A stretch of 64,000 bases of DNA from NCBI RefSeq assembly GCF_022378355.1, contig NZ_JAKMAJ010000003.1, positions 248,001-312,000 on the forward strand. Reading direction: 5' to 3'. Within the stretch, counting starts at the first letter, position 1; every line of letters starts with the position of its first letter. A program made the position numbers and the translations under genes. The stretch is from Brenneria bubanii. Its GTDB lineage: Bacteria > Pseudomonadota > Gammaproteobacteria > Enterobacterales > Enterobacteriaceae. Under the pieces are notes generated by a model. It had not been told where the DNA came from. It did no database searches and saw only the letters and a list, made by a program, of their open reading frames with translations. This document shows positions 37,266-47,118 of this stretch, piece after piece.

Positions 37266-37536
37266 TTACTCTCCCACAGAAATGCATTGGACCTCAGCGA
37301 TCTGACTCATTTTTTTCAACCCCTTTTCGATCGCGCACGCTACCGCCCATCCATGTGCATTCACTATGGCTGCGGATTATTTTACATTATCGGCTTTAAA
37401 AAATTAACTCTATAAAACAGAATGTTACCATGGAAAAATTTTTTACGCCGACAAAGGGGTGTTCAGTGATGCCAGACCTGCCACCGTTGACCAAAGCTGG
37501 CGTGCGTTAGCCCGAGAACCTTCGTTCTATAATGTG

Positions 37537-38457
37537 TCAAGGCAGGTCGGAAAAACCCAATGGATGGCTTTTCAGCAATTCGTTGAGAAAAGCAATGACC
37601 ACGCGGATGCGTGCGGATAAACGCAGATCTGCTTGCGTAACCAGCCACATCGCTTCTGAAAAAACCTGCTGCGAGGGAATAACCGCTGCCAGGTCGTCAT
37701 CCTTTTCAGCCAGAAAACAGGGCAACAGCGCCAGCCCCATCCCCGCCTTAACCGCGGCATACTGCGCGGCTACGCTGGTGGTGACTAAAACCGGCCGATG
37801 GTCATAACCTTTATCAGACAACCAACGGGCGGCGGGAAGATGGCCATATGACTTATCCCAGATAATAAAAGCGCGTCCCGCGCACGGGTCGCTCGCCACG
37901 GCAGGATGTTGCTGTAAGTAATTTTTAGCGCCATACACCGCGCTGGTCATATTCCCTAACCGCTGTAAAACCAGATTCCCCTGCTCCGGACGCACCAGCC
38001 GCAGCGCCAGATCGGCCTCATAGCGGGGTAAATCAACCGTATTGATGCCGGTAATAATTTCCAGCCTCAGGTTAGGATAGCGAGCGTTCAGCTGCGGCAA
38101 CGCAGGAATAATCAAATGTATAGCCAGCGAATCTGCAGTTGCCAGCCTTACCCTGCCCGCCGCGCTGGCGTCCAGATCGCCGAATCCGTGTTCCAGCACC
38201 GCGATATTTTCCTCGACGCTTTCCGCCTGGCGAAATACATCGCGACCTTGATCGGTCAGAAAATAGCCGGTCGCATGCCGGGTAAACAAACGCGTACCCA
38301 AATCATTTTCAAGCGCGGTGATTCGTCGGGATACGGTGGATTGGCTGACCTGTAATGCCACCGCAGCCCCGGTCAGACTTCCGCTGCGCGCCACACCGAG
38401 AAAGTAACGTAAATCATTCCAGTCCATATTTTTCATTTTTGGAAAATAGCCTGCCAT
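37537..38457 (-). CDS. LysR family transcriptional regulator
   Basis: About 306 residues; the start could also be the Met at 38427 (M-D-W-N-D-L-R-Y-F). Residues ~12-70 form a LysR winged helix (A-A-V-A-L-Q-V-S-Q-S-T-V-S-R-R-I). The rest is the ligand-binding fold. It is divergent from the SnoaL-hydrolase gene 104 bases away, which is the usual arrangement for a LysR regulator and its target. Confidence 0.85.
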   Translation of the reverse strand: MAGYFPKMKNMDWNDLRYFLGVARSGSLTGAAVALQVSQSTVSRRITALENDLGTRLFTRHATGYFLTDQGRDVFRQAESVEENIAVLEHGFGDLDASAAGRVRLATADSLAIHLIIPALPQLNARYPNLRLEIITGINTVDLPRYEADLALRLVRPEQGNLVLQRLGNMTSAVYGAKNYLQQHPAVASDPCAGRAFIIWDKSYGHLPAARWLSDKGYDHRPVLVTTSVAAQYAAVKAGMGLALLPCFLAEKDDDLAAVIPSQQVFSEAMWLVTQADLRLSARIRVVIAFLNELLKSHPLGFSDLP

Positions 38458-38560
38458 TTATGCCTGTGGTTTTTCATAAATCACTTAATGATAATGCATC
38501 TCTCTGCTGGCGGCTATCGACGGTTCCGCTGCCAGCCTACAACGATCAAGGAGCACACTG

Positions 38561-39805
38561 ATGACAATCACCACTCAGAATATTCTCCCGCGTGGCTCAT
38601 TACGGGCGCGGGTGCAAGCTTACTTTACGGCATTCGGCAATGGCGATATCGATTCGGCGCTCAGTATGATGACCGACGATGCAGTCTGGCATATTGATGG
38701 CGTCCCGCAGGTCACCACCGTTGGCCTATGGCGCGGACAACCGCAGATCCGTCATTGGCTTCAGTCATTTTCGCAGCATTTTAGCCCCAGGGTTTTCACG
38801 GTTGAACAATTCATTGAATCGAAAGACACCGTGGCGGCATTCGGTTATTTTCGTCATTCAGTGCAAGACACGGGGAATACCGTCAGCAGCGATTTTGCCA
38901 TTCGTTTCCGTTTTCGTGATGGATTAATCGCCCATTACCAGATATTTGAAGATTCAGCGTTATTGGCCCGAGCCTTTGACCAGTCAGATCGCTGCGATCG
39001 CTACCAGATTTCCCTCAATGGCGCCGTCTACGCCTATACCGACGTAGGCGAAGGGCCAACGATTTTCTTTGCCCATGGCCTATTTGTCGATCGTTCGATT
39101 TTCGACGATCAGCTCGCCGAACTGTCGAAAAACTACCGTTGCATCGTGCCAGATATGCCGGGGCATGGTGAAAGCGGCTATCATCGGGATGGGTGGACGC
39201 TGGACAATATCGCCGACGATATCGCCTTGATGATAAAAGAACTTTCTTTAGGGCCAGTGGTATTTGCCGGTCAAAGTCAGGGCGGGATGGTGGGAATTCG
39301 CCTTGCCGCTAATTATCCCGAATTAGTTGAGCGGCTAATATTAATCGGCACCAGCGCCCGTGCCGAAGAGGCGGAACGGTATCAAGATTGGGAAAAGATG
39401 AAGCGCACGCTGTTACATGGTTCGACCCCAGAGAAAGCTGATGCTTTTCGCGCAATCCAGCAGCGTATCAATGCGCCCAAATGGTTGGCTGAACACCAGG
39501 AGCAGGCTGAACAAGAGCGAGCCATCATGATGTCCCATGATCGTGCCGGCATCACCTATGCTTTGGAGGCCGCGACCCTTGGTCGGCGCGACATTCGCGC
39601 GCTGTTGGCAAAAGTTCAAACGCCGACGCTGGTGGTATCCGGCGATGAGGATCGCGCCACGCCGACGGCATTGTCACAGGAAATCGTCGCGGGGATAGCG
39701 CATGCCGCCCTGCTCATTCTGCCGGGCGTCGGCCATCACCCGCCGCTGGAAGCGCCGCTGGCGCTGACGTCCGCGATGCTTGATTTCTTACAACAGCGCC
39801 ATTAA
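38561..39805 (+). CDS. SnoaL-like domain fused to alpha/beta hydrolase
   Basis: 414 residues with two domains. Residues ~12-135 form a SnoaL/NTF2-like domain (Y-F-T-A-F-G-N-G-D-I-D, V-W-H-I-D-G). Residues ~150-410 form an alpha/beta hydrolase: oxyanion region F-A-H-G-L, nucleophile Ser in G-Q-S-Q-G-G, acid Asp in S-G-D-E-D-R-A-T-P, and His in G-V-G-H-H-P-P. Both halves look intact. The substrate is unknown; such hydrolases cut esters or C-C bonds. Likely controlled by the divergent LysR protein. Confidence 0.82.
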   Translation: MTITTQNILPRGSLRARVQAYFTAFGNGDIDSALSMMTDDAVWHIDGVPQVTTVGLWRGQPQIRHWLQSFSQHFSPRVFTVEQFIESKDTVAAFGYFRHSVQDTGNTVSSDFAIRFRFRDGLIAHYQIFEDSALLARAFDQSDRCDRYQISLNGAVYAYTDVGEGPTIFFAHGLFVDRSIFDDQLAELSKNYRCIVPDMPGHGESGYHRDGWTLDNIADDIALMIKELSLGPVVFAGQSQGGMVGIRLAANYPELVERLILIGTSARAEEAERYQDWEKMKRTLLHGSTPEKADAFRAIQQRINAPKWLAEHQEQAEQERAIMMSHDRAGITYALEAATLGRRDIRALLAKVQTPTLVVSGDEDRATPTALSQEIVAGIAHAALLILPGVGHHPPLEAPLALTSAMLDFLQQRH

Positions 39806-39867
39806 TTTTTTATTGATAGCGTTAATGGCGGCCTGATATCGTGCTTCGCGGCGTCAGGCTGCTTCAG

Positions 39868-41334
39868 TTAATCCCCCTGGACGCGTAACGATTCGACCGA
39901 CGGGTGCTTTTCCATTTGCCGGTTTCGCTTTTCCCGCTGCAGCATCCAGCAGGCGCCCGCCGCCAAAACCAGCATCATTCCCCATTCTACGCCCAGCGTA
40001 ACAATCAGCGCCGTCGCGTAATCGCCGCCGGCGACGCGCAGCATTTGCACCAGCACCGAACCCAGGATTATCGGCCCGATGCCAAACGCAGCCTGCTGCA
40101 CCGTGGATAACAATGCGCTGCCGGAACCGGCGTGAGCAAGAGGCACATCGGACAGGCCGATGCGAAAGAAACTGCTGACGATAAACGCCTGACCGAAGCC
40201 CATCAGTATGGTCGCCGGCAGCAGTCCGATAATCGTCGGCGTCGGCCACGTCATCGATAATGTCGCCATCAGTATCAGCAAACCACTCATCTGAATAACG
40301 CAGCCGATGATCAGCGTACGGATTTTTCCTGCGCGTTCCGTCACCCGCCCGCTCAGCAGTGATGAGACAAAATAGGCTAATCCAAGACCGATAAAACTGT
40401 TGCCTGACTGCAATGGAGAAAAGCCGGCGCCCGCTTGCAATACATAGGCAACGGTGAACATAAAACCGCTCCAGCAGGAAAAAAACAGTACCGCGATCCC
40501 CAGGCCAAAGCGAACATTAGGTAAACGTAGCAGCGCGGGCGGCAGCAGCGGCATCTGCTGTCGCCGTTCCTGCCGACACTCTACCCACCACAGCAGAGGA
40601 AACAGGCCGATACTCGCCAATAGCACCGCGATGCAAGGCCACGGCCAGTGCCAGAGCGGCCCTAACGCCAGCGGAAACAGCAGACAGGCGATCGCCAATG
40701 CCAGCAAAACCGTGCCGGGCAGATCGATGGATACGCGTTTTTCACCCTGCGTGTCCGGCACCCATACCGGAGAACAGGTCAGTATCAGCAGGCAGAATGG
40801 CAAATTCACCAGAAAAACGCTGCGCCAGCCATAGCCGCCGATATCCAGCTTCAACAGCACGCCGCCCAGCACCTGTCCAATAATAAACGCCAATCCGCCG
40901 ATGGCGCTGTAGATCCCCAAAGTGCGGGCGTGCGTCCTGCCCCGAAGGCAAACATGAATGGTCGCCAGTATTTGCGGTACGATCAGCGCCGCGCCAATCC
41001 CCTGCAACGTCCTCGCCAGCAGCAGGAGCCACACGCTCTGGGCAATGCCGCACAGTAGCGAGGCCACGGCGAACAGCAGAACACCACTCATAAACACCCG
41101 CCGGCGCCCCAGGTTATCCCCCAAACGCCCCCCCATCGCCAGCGATACGGCAAAAGCCACCCCATAAACCGAAACCACCAGTTCAAGCTCCGCCGGGCTG
41201 GCCGACAGCGTACGCGCCATTGACTCCAACGCCACGTTGACAATGGAAAAATCAACCGTCGGCAATAACTGACCGAGGAGTAATACAATCAGACCAGTAC
41301 GGCTTAGGCTTTGCGCCAGTGGAACTTGTTTCAT
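39868..41334 (-). CDS. MFS drug exporter, DHA2 (14-helix) type
   Basis: 488 residues with about 14 hydrophobic segments. It carries MFS motif A (G-G-R-L-G-D-N-L-G-R-R-R) between helices 2 and 3 and an R-T-L-Q-G-I-G-A-A motif B. The N-terminal acidic residue in L-P-T-V-D-F-S-I-V-N-V-A-L is typical of the EmrB/QacA group of proton-driven exporters. It lies in the inner membrane. A divergent XRE-type regulator 136 bases away probably controls it. Confidence 0.87.
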   Translation of the reverse strand: MKQVPLAQSLSRTGLIVLLLGQLLPTVDFSIVNVALESMARTLSASPAELELVVSVYGVAFAVSLAMGGRLGDNLGRRRVFMSGVLLFAVASLLCGIAQSVWLLLLARTLQGIGAALIVPQILATIHVCLRGRTHARTLGIYSAIGGLAFIIGQVLGGVLLKLDIGGYGWRSVFLVNLPFCLLILTCSPVWVPDTQGEKRVSIDLPGTVLLALAIACLLFPLALGPLWHWPWPCIAVLLASIGLFPLLWWVECRQERRQQMPLLPPALLRLPNVRFGLGIAVLFFSCWSGFMFTVAYVLQAGAGFSPLQSGNSFIGLGLAYFVSSLLSGRVTERAGKIRTLIIGCVIQMSGLLILMATLSMTWPTPTIIGLLPATILMGFGQAFIVSSFFRIGLSDVPLAHAGSGSALLSTVQQAAFGIGPIILGSVLVQMLRVAGGDYATALIVTLGVEWGMMLVLAAGACWMLQREKRNRQMEKHPSVESLRVQGD

Positions 41335-41470
41335 TTTCTCGTGCCCATTGTATTTTTATAACCATTGTATTCATTACCCTTGAGCGCTAGCATCACAGGT
41401 AAATTAAACGGGTACCAGTTCTTGATTATCCTGGTATAAATACTACCAGCCTAACGAGGAGAGCCCCTCA

Positions 41471-42355
41471 ATGGCGACAATGACCAGCATCATCACCGAT
41501 TTTCCCACCCAAAGCGCCGGCAACAACAACCGTAAAGTGCTGGGAAATTACCTGCGCGCCCGCCGCGAAAGCCTCGATCCGATGCGGTTGGGTTTAGCGG
41601 TTGTGCGCAAACGGCGCACGCCGGGATTACGTCGGGAAGATGTCGCGCAGCTGGCGGATGTGGGGATCACCTGGTACACCTGGCTCGAACAGGGCCGCGC
41701 CATCCGAACATCGGCCAAGACAATGATGTCTATCGCCAAGGCGTTGCAGTTTAATGAAGAGGAAACCCGCCACCTGTTTATGCTGGCCGATCTCCCTTAT
41801 TCGCCTGCGACCCGCGCGGTTTGTGAAAAGCTGACTGAAGATCATCAGCTGATTCTCGACCGGCTTAGTCCGTTTCCAGCCGTGATTATTAACGCCCGCT
41901 TTACCATTCTCGGCTTTAACGAATCCTGGTGCCGACTGCTGAACATCGATCTGGCGCGCATTCCACCGGAAGATCGCAACTGCATCTATCAGGCGTTCAA
42001 CAATGTTGACTGGCAAGCCAGACTGGTGGATTTGCATGAATTTCTGCACCACATGGTGGCCATGTTTCGAGCGCGAATGGCCGAGCACAGCGAAGACCCG
42101 GTATGGCAAGCCCAGTTGCAGCGCTACCTTGAATCGGACACTTTTCGCCAACTTTGGCAACAGTGCTACGAAATTCAGGGCGTTAACGACAAGGTAAAGC
42201 GTTTCCATCACCCGACGCTGGGCACTATCTCGTTGCGTCAGATCAATTGGTGGACCGCGTCAAACAACGGCGATCGCATGCTGGTATATATGCCGAACGA
42301 CGCGCAGGATAAAGCGCGGTTGGACGCACTGTCTAAACTTGAATTTCCTACCTGA
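41471..42355 (+). CDS. XRE family regulator with MmyB-type ligand domain
   Basis: 294 residues. Residues ~22-85 form the helix-turn-helix, with the R-R-T-P-G-L-R-R-E-D-V-A motif and I-T-W-Y-T-W-L-E-Q-G-R typical of this group. Residues ~110-290 form the MmyB-like ligand-binding domain (P-A-V-I-I-N-A-R-F, then W-C-R-L-L). Such proteins often repress a neighbouring transporter or oxidoreductase gene, here the divergent MFS exporter. AACGAGGAGAG before the ATG is a good ribosome-binding site. Confidence 0.85.
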   Translation: MATMTSIITDFPTQSAGNNNRKVLGNYLRARRESLDPMRLGLAVVRKRRTPGLRREDVAQLADVGITWYTWLEQGRAIRTSAKTMMSIAKALQFNEEETRHLFMLADLPYSPATRAVCEKLTEDHQLILDRLSPFPAVIINARFTILGFNESWCRLLNIDLARIPPEDRNCIYQAFNNVDWQARLVDLHEFLHHMVAMFRARMAEHSEDPVWQAQLQRYLESDTFRQLWQQCYEIQGVNDKVKRFHHPTLGTISLRQINWWTASNNGDRMLVYMPNDAQDKARLDALSKLEFPT

Positions 42356-42404
42356 ACCAATACGACGGTTTGCGGACAGGCGTTATTATTCATCTAGGCG
42401 ATAC

Positions 42405-42647
42405 ATGTTGTCTTTATCGACGCCCCGCTTTCTTATTCGCCCTTGCCGCACCGATGCTATTCCACAACTTGTCGACGCCGCACAGGAATCCCAGGAAAGC
42501 CTGGGGCGTTGGTTGTCCTGCTGCAATAGCGAATATGACGCGTTTGACGGCATCGCCAGAAACCGGCTGATTATCGGGAAGCGGCTGCAAAATGCCGCCA
42601 TTCCCAGTGGACATGATGGGCAGCGAAAACATCACCCCATGGCCTAA
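42405..42647 (+). pseudogene. GNAT acetyltransferase N-terminal fragment
   Basis: The first ~45 residues (F-L-I-R-P-C-R-T-D-A-I-P-Q-L, E-S-L-G-R-W-L) match the start of RimJ/RimL-type acetyltransferases. After that the similarity stops, and no acetyl-CoA site is present, so the gene is a truncated remnant next to tyrR. Confidence 0.6.
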
Positions 42648-42704
42648 TCATTCGTTTGTTACGGCCGGCCCGCGCGGCGCCTTTGCCCTTGGGGCGCGGT
42701 CAAA

Positions 42705-44279
42705 CTAAGATGGTTCGTCCTCATCGCCGACAACCTTGCGAGCGCTGAGCCCATATTCTCGTAGTTTATTGGCAATCGCGGTGTGTGATACGCCTAGGCG
42801 TTTCGCCAATTTACGCGTGCTGGGATAGGTTTGATATAACCGGGTTAGTACCGAGCGCTCAAAGCGTTTGCTGATATCGTCCAGCGATCCTTCCAGCTGC
42901 TCTTCGTTTTGCGGGGTCGCCACCGAGAAACTCGGCAGTTCAATATCCTGCATACGCAGCTCATGCCCAGCCAGCTGGGTCAACGCACGATAGACCGCAT
43001 TTTTAAGCTGGCGGATATTACCCGGCCAGCCATACTCCGGCAGCATCTGACGCAGATCGGCGGCCAGTTTTGGCCGGGGAACTCCCTGCTCATCGGCAAA
43101 ACGCGAGACAAACAGCTCCGTCAGCGGCATGATATCCGCCGGACGTTCACGCAAGGGCGGCAGCGTCAGCGTCAGGACGTTAAGGCGATAGTAGAGATCT
43201 TCGCGAAATTCACCGCGTTGCACCATTTCCAACAGATTTTTTTTCGTCGCGCAGATAATGCGCACATCCACATGGAGCTCATGATCTTCGCCCACCCGAC
43301 GGAAGGTGCCGTCATTGATGAAGCGCAACAGTTTAATCTGCATCTGCGCCGACATTTCGCCGACTTCATCCAGCAGCACCGAACCGCCGTTAGCCTGTTC
43401 AAAAAAGCCCTTTTTGCCTTCCAGGGCGTTCGGATAGGCGCCCGGCGCATGACCGTAAAGTTCGCTTTCCATTACTTCATCCGGCAGCGCGGCGCAATTC
43501 AGCGCCAGAAAAGGCTGCTTGCCGCGCGGCCCGCGCAAGTGACAGGCTCGCGCCAGCATATCTTTGCCGGTGCCGGTTTCGCCCACGATCAGCAACGGCG
43601 CATCCAGCATCGCCAGCTTACGCGCCTGTTCGACCACCTGACGCATCTTGCCGCTGACCGCCACCATATGTTCAAACGCGCTGTCGTCATTGATTGATAA
43701 ATCCTGTAACTGCCGCCCCATCCGCACGGCGGATTTAAGCATCACCAGCGCGCCGGCCGTCGCTTTCTTACCCGCATCGTCTTCCAGATGGATCGGCATG
43801 ATTTCCAGCAGAAAATCCTGTCCGCGGATCACCGCGCGCTGGGTGACCGTCTGGCTCCCCTGCTCCAGCCACTCGGAAAAATCATACCCGGCCACCAGAT
43901 GCGAGATGGTCAGATTGCGCAGCTTTCCTGCCTCAGTATCAAACAGCGCGACGGCGGCAGGATTAGACAGCTCAATCTTGCCTTTCATATCAAGGGAGAA
44001 TACCGGTTCAGGGATTGACTCCAATAACGCGCTCAGCGCGCGGTGTTCCCGCTCTGAAGGCATAAAGGCGACGGTTCGCACATCGCTGACGCTTTCAATA
44101 CGTCGGATTTCCGCCATCAATACACGGAAATCATCAAAATCCAGCGTAGCGAAGTTAAGATAAATACGGCCAATGGGATCAATCTCAATGCCACGCAAAT
44201 CGATATTGCGCGACGCCAGAAGATCCAACAATTCGCGGGTCAGACCGATACGGTCTTCACAAAAGACTTCCAGACGCAT
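42705..44279 (-). CDS. tyrR: Transcriptional regulator TyrR
   Basis: 524 residues. An N-terminal ACT domain (R-L-E-V-F-C-E-D-R-I-G-L-T) is followed by a PAS domain (~78-180), an AAA+ domain with G-E-T-G-T-G-K-D and a Fis-type helix-turn-helix at the end (R-K-L-A-K-R-L-G-V-S-H-T-A-I). TyrR senses Tyr, Phe and Trp and controls aromatic amino-acid synthesis and transport. The GAFTGA loop of sigma-54 activators is changed to G-A-Y-P-N-A, as expected, because TyrR works with sigma-70. ATG 44279 is the start; the frame opens one codon earlier with TTG. Confidence 0.95.
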   Translation of the reverse strand: MRLEVFCEDRIGLTRELLDLLASRNIDLRGIEIDPIGRIYLNFATLDFDDFRVLMAEIRRIESVSDVRTVAFMPSEREHRALSALLESIPEPVFSLDMKGKIELSNPAAVALFDTEAGKLRNLTISHLVAGYDFSEWLEQGSQTVTQRAVIRGQDFLLEIMPIHLEDDAGKKATAGALVMLKSAVRMGRQLQDLSINDDSAFEHMVAVSGKMRQVVEQARKLAMLDAPLLIVGETGTGKDMLARACHLRGPRGKQPFLALNCAALPDEVMESELYGHAPGAYPNALEGKKGFFEQANGGSVLLDEVGEMSAQMQIKLLRFINDGTFRRVGEDHELHVDVRIICATKKNLLEMVQRGEFREDLYYRLNVLTLTLPPLRERPADIMPLTELFVSRFADEQGVPRPKLAADLRQMLPEYGWPGNIRQLKNAVYRALTQLAGHELRMQDIELPSFSVATPQNEEQLEGSLDDISKRFERSVLTRLYQTYPSTRKLAKRLGVSHTAIANKLREYGLSARKVVGDEDEPS

Positions 44280-44641
44280 CAACGACTACCTTCTTCAACT
44301 TATGCGACAGGGCAATAATTACCGATAATACCCTTTCAGCTCCGCAGGATGAAGCGAAGTGTCAGGAAAAGCTGACAGCCGCATCGACGTTTCTGCCGGA
44401 CAGACCGTCGATAAGCACGATAACGTCCCGGCAAAGCGTCAGGACGTTATCTATATCGCGTTGAATATCAATCACCAGTCAACCGCCACGGCATGGTCAT
44501 GTTTATGAAAATGATTGACCGTATGCCGCGGCAATAGCGTAAAAATCACTTGCCGAAGGGGAAAAGGAAGGCAGAAAAAATTGGCCGACCATTTAACCAG
44601 CGGACCTGATTGCTGCACAGATCTATCCCGGCTGACGGACG
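44280..44641. other. Region upstream of tyrR with stem-loops
   Basis: 362 bases without a gene, between ycjF and tyrR. It holds a perfect 10-bp inverted repeat GATAACGTCC (44419-44428) / GGACGTTATC (44442-44451) and an overlapping ATCGACG/CGTCGAT pair just before it. Neither has a T-run. The tyrR promoter must lie here, but I could not fix it. Confidence 0.5.
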
Positions 44642-45685
44642 CTATTTCGTTTTTTGCAGCGTGGCCTTCACCTGCCCGATCAGCTCACGACGAAAATCGC
44701 CCAAACGCGGTTTGTCGTCGAGCCAGGGAAGCGGCCGGCACAGTTCCATAGCCTTGATGCCAAGGCGAGCCGTCAGCAGACCGGCGCCGATGCCCTGAGC
44801 GGCGCGCGCCGACAGTCTTGCCGCCAGATCCTGGGACATCCAGTCCATGCCGATCTCCCGCACCAGTTCGGAGGCCCCGGCGAAGGCGATATTCAGCAGC
44901 ACCAGTCGGAACAGACGGATACGGCTGAAATAGCCCAACTCAATGCCGTAAAGCGATGCGATGCGATTGATCAATCGCAGATTTCGCCAGGCGATAAAAG
45001 CCATATCGACCAATGCCAGCGGACTGACCGCGATCATCAGCGTCGATTCCGCCGCCGAACGGCTGATTTCCCGACGCGCCTGACTATCCAGCACCGGCTG
45101 AACCAAACGGGCGTAAAGTTCGATCACTTCACGATCGTTGTGCGTTTCATGCAGTGACGCCTGCCACCGTTGCAGTGCGGGATGCCCGTTATCCAATCCC
45201 GCCTGCCGGGCCAGTTTTTCACAAAATTCGCGTCCACGGCCGATACCGTGGCTGTGCAGCAGATCGCGGGCGATATCCCGTTCTTCCGCCCGCTGACGCA
45301 GCCGGTACAGGCGACGCCATTCTACGGCGATCGATCCCACGCCGGCCGCCACGATCAAACCGCCGGCGGCTATGCCGCCCAGCGCGATCCAATCCTGCTG
45401 TAGCCATGAATGATGCAGCGATTGCACGCCCTGGGCGATGGCGCTGACGCCGAACAGCGTCAGACCGGCCATCACCATGCGTCGCCACAGACTGCGCTTA
45501 GGTCGGAGAGCGGCGCTGACCACCTCTTCCGCCGCCCCTTCTTCCGGCACTTCCTGCTCGCGGCTGACCGGCGCAAAACGCTGCGCCTGCGGTTCATCGA
45601 ACGCCACGCCGGCGCGTAACTGCGGCTCAGCCTGCTCCGGAGAAGCCTGATCGAATGTCATGCGCGGTTTCAATGGTTCGTTCAT
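44642..45685 (-). CDS. ycjF: YcjF family inner-membrane protein (DUF697)
   Basis: 347 residues. An acidic N-terminal tail is followed by two membrane helices near residues 70-120 and a C-terminal DUF697 domain. It overlaps the end of ycjX by four bases (ATGA), so the two are translated together, as in E. coli where ycjX-ycjF follow the psp genes and respond to the phage-shock activator. Confidence 0.9.
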   Translation of the reverse strand: MNEPLKPRMTFDQASPEQAEPQLRAGVAFDEPQAQRFAPVSREQEVPEEGAAEEVVSAALRPKRSLWRRMVMAGLTLFGVSAIAQGVQSLHHSWLQQDWIALGGIAAGGLIVAAGVGSIAVEWRRLYRLRQRAEERDIARDLLHSHGIGRGREFCEKLARQAGLDNGHPALQRWQASLHETHNDREVIELYARLVQPVLDSQARREISRSAAESTLMIAVSPLALVDMAFIAWRNLRLINRIASLYGIELGYFSRIRLFRLVLLNIAFAGASELVREIGMDWMSQDLAARLSARAAQGIGAGLLTARLGIKAMELCRPLPWLDDKPRLGDFRRELIGQVKATLQKTK

Positions 45686-47091
45686 CGCAATTTATCTCCC
45701 AATAAAAACTCCATCACCGTATCCAGACGGATATGCGGCAACGGCGTGTCCACCGTCATGTCGCGCGGACGAAACTGATCAAAATGAAATCCCTGATCCT
45801 GCCAGAATGCGGCGCCGGGCAGCCGGGCGGGCACTTCCCCCGGATAAACGGTCAGCGGTTGGCCGTCGCTCAGGCGATGGCCCTTCAATGCCGGGATTTT
45901 CTGTCCCTGATGTTCAACTACGCCGCTTTGCGTCGACTGCACTGACGCAATACCGGCGCAATCCATGCTGATGCCTTCAAACGCGGCATTCTGCCAGGCT
46001 TCCTGCACCAGCTGTTGAAGCAACGACACCAGATTCGCATGCTGATCGGCGGTAATATGGTCCGATTTACTGGCGGCGAACATCAGCTTGTCGATACAGG
46101 GCGAGAACAACCGGCGGAACAGGGTACGCTTGCCGTAATGAAAGCTTTGCATCAGCTGAGTCAGCGCCAGGCGCATATCGTTAAAGGCATGCAGGCCGCT
46201 GTTGAGCGGTTGCAGACAATCCACCAGGACGATCTGGCGGTCAAAACGGATAAAATGGTGTTTATAGAACCCTTTCACCACCGACTGGCAATAATAATCA
46301 AAACGCTGGCGCAGCATGCCGATATTGGTCTTGACGTCCGCCTGAGCCAGTTTGTTTTCCCCCAGTTTATCCACCTGCGGCCACGGGAAAAATTGCAGTA
46401 CCGGCGCGCCGGCCAGATCGCCCGGCAGGACAAAACGTCCGGGCTGAATGAAGTGCAATCCCTCCTGCTTACAGCGCAGTAAATAGTCGGTATAGGCCTG
46501 CGCAATCGCCGCCAACTGATTCTCATCCGCCGGCGCCAGCGGGTCGAGCGATGCGCACAACGTCAGCCACGGCCTCGCCCACTCGGCGCGATCGCCCTGT
46601 AGCAGCCCCGCCATCTGACGTGACCAGCTCAGATAGGTCTGTTCGAGCAGCGGCAAGTCCAACAGCCATTCGCCGGGATAGTCTACAATCTCCAGATAAA
46701 GGGTGGAGGTATCTTTAAAGTGCCGCAACAGCGAATCATTAGAGCGGTAACGCAGCGCCAGCCGGATTTCGCTTACGCCGCGCGTCGGCGTCGGCCAACG
46801 GGGCGGCGCGCCGTATAGCGCGGCCATACCTTCATCATAAGCGAAGCGCGGAATGCCGAGATCGCGTTGCGGCACGCGCTTCGCGCCCAGCAATCGACCT
46901 TCCCGCACGGCGGAAAACAGCGGTAAATGCGCGCCGCTGTGCACATTCAACAATTGGTTGACGAATGCCGTAATAAAGGCGGTTTTTCCGCTACGGCTCA
47001 ATCCGGTAACGGCCAGCCGCAGATGGCGATCCACACCGCGGTTAACCAGTGAATTAATCTCATGCTGTAATCGCTTCATTGGATAAACCAT
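45682..47091 (-). CDS. ycjX: YcjX-type P-loop protein
   Basis: 469 residues, with the P-loop G-L-S-R-S-G-K-T near the N-terminus and the DUF463/YcjX fold; predicted GTP- or ATP-binding stress protein. The E. coli-like start would be the Met at 47079 (M-K-R-L), while the ATG at 47091 has GGAG too close upstream; both are possible. Followed by overlapping ycjF. The E. coli pair is part of the wider phage-shock response. Confidence 0.9.
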   Translation of the reverse strand: MVYPMKRLQHEINSLVNRGVDRHLRLAVTGLSRSGKTAFITAFVNQLLNVHSGAHLPLFSAVREGRLLGAKRVPQRDLGIPRFAYDEGMAALYGAPPRWPTPTRGVSEIRLALRYRSNDSLLRHFKDTSTLYLEIVDYPGEWLLDLPLLEQTYLSWSRQMAGLLQGDRAEWARPWLTLCASLDPLAPADENQLAAIAQAYTDYLLRCKQEGLHFIQPGRFVLPGDLAGAPVLQFFPWPQVDKLGENKLAQADVKTNIGMLRQRFDYYCQSVVKGFYKHHFIRFDRQIVLVDCLQPLNSGLHAFNDMRLALTQLMQSFHYGKRTLFRRLFSPCIDKLMFAASKSDHITADQHANLVSLLQQLVQEAWQNAAFEGISMDCAGIASVQSTQSGVVEHQGQKIPALKGHRLSDGQPLTVYPGEVPARLPGAAFWQDQGFHFDQFRPRDMTVDTPLPHIRLDTVMEFLLGDKLR

Positions 47092-47118
47092 CGCTCCTAT
47101 GTAATGTGTCTTTTGATT

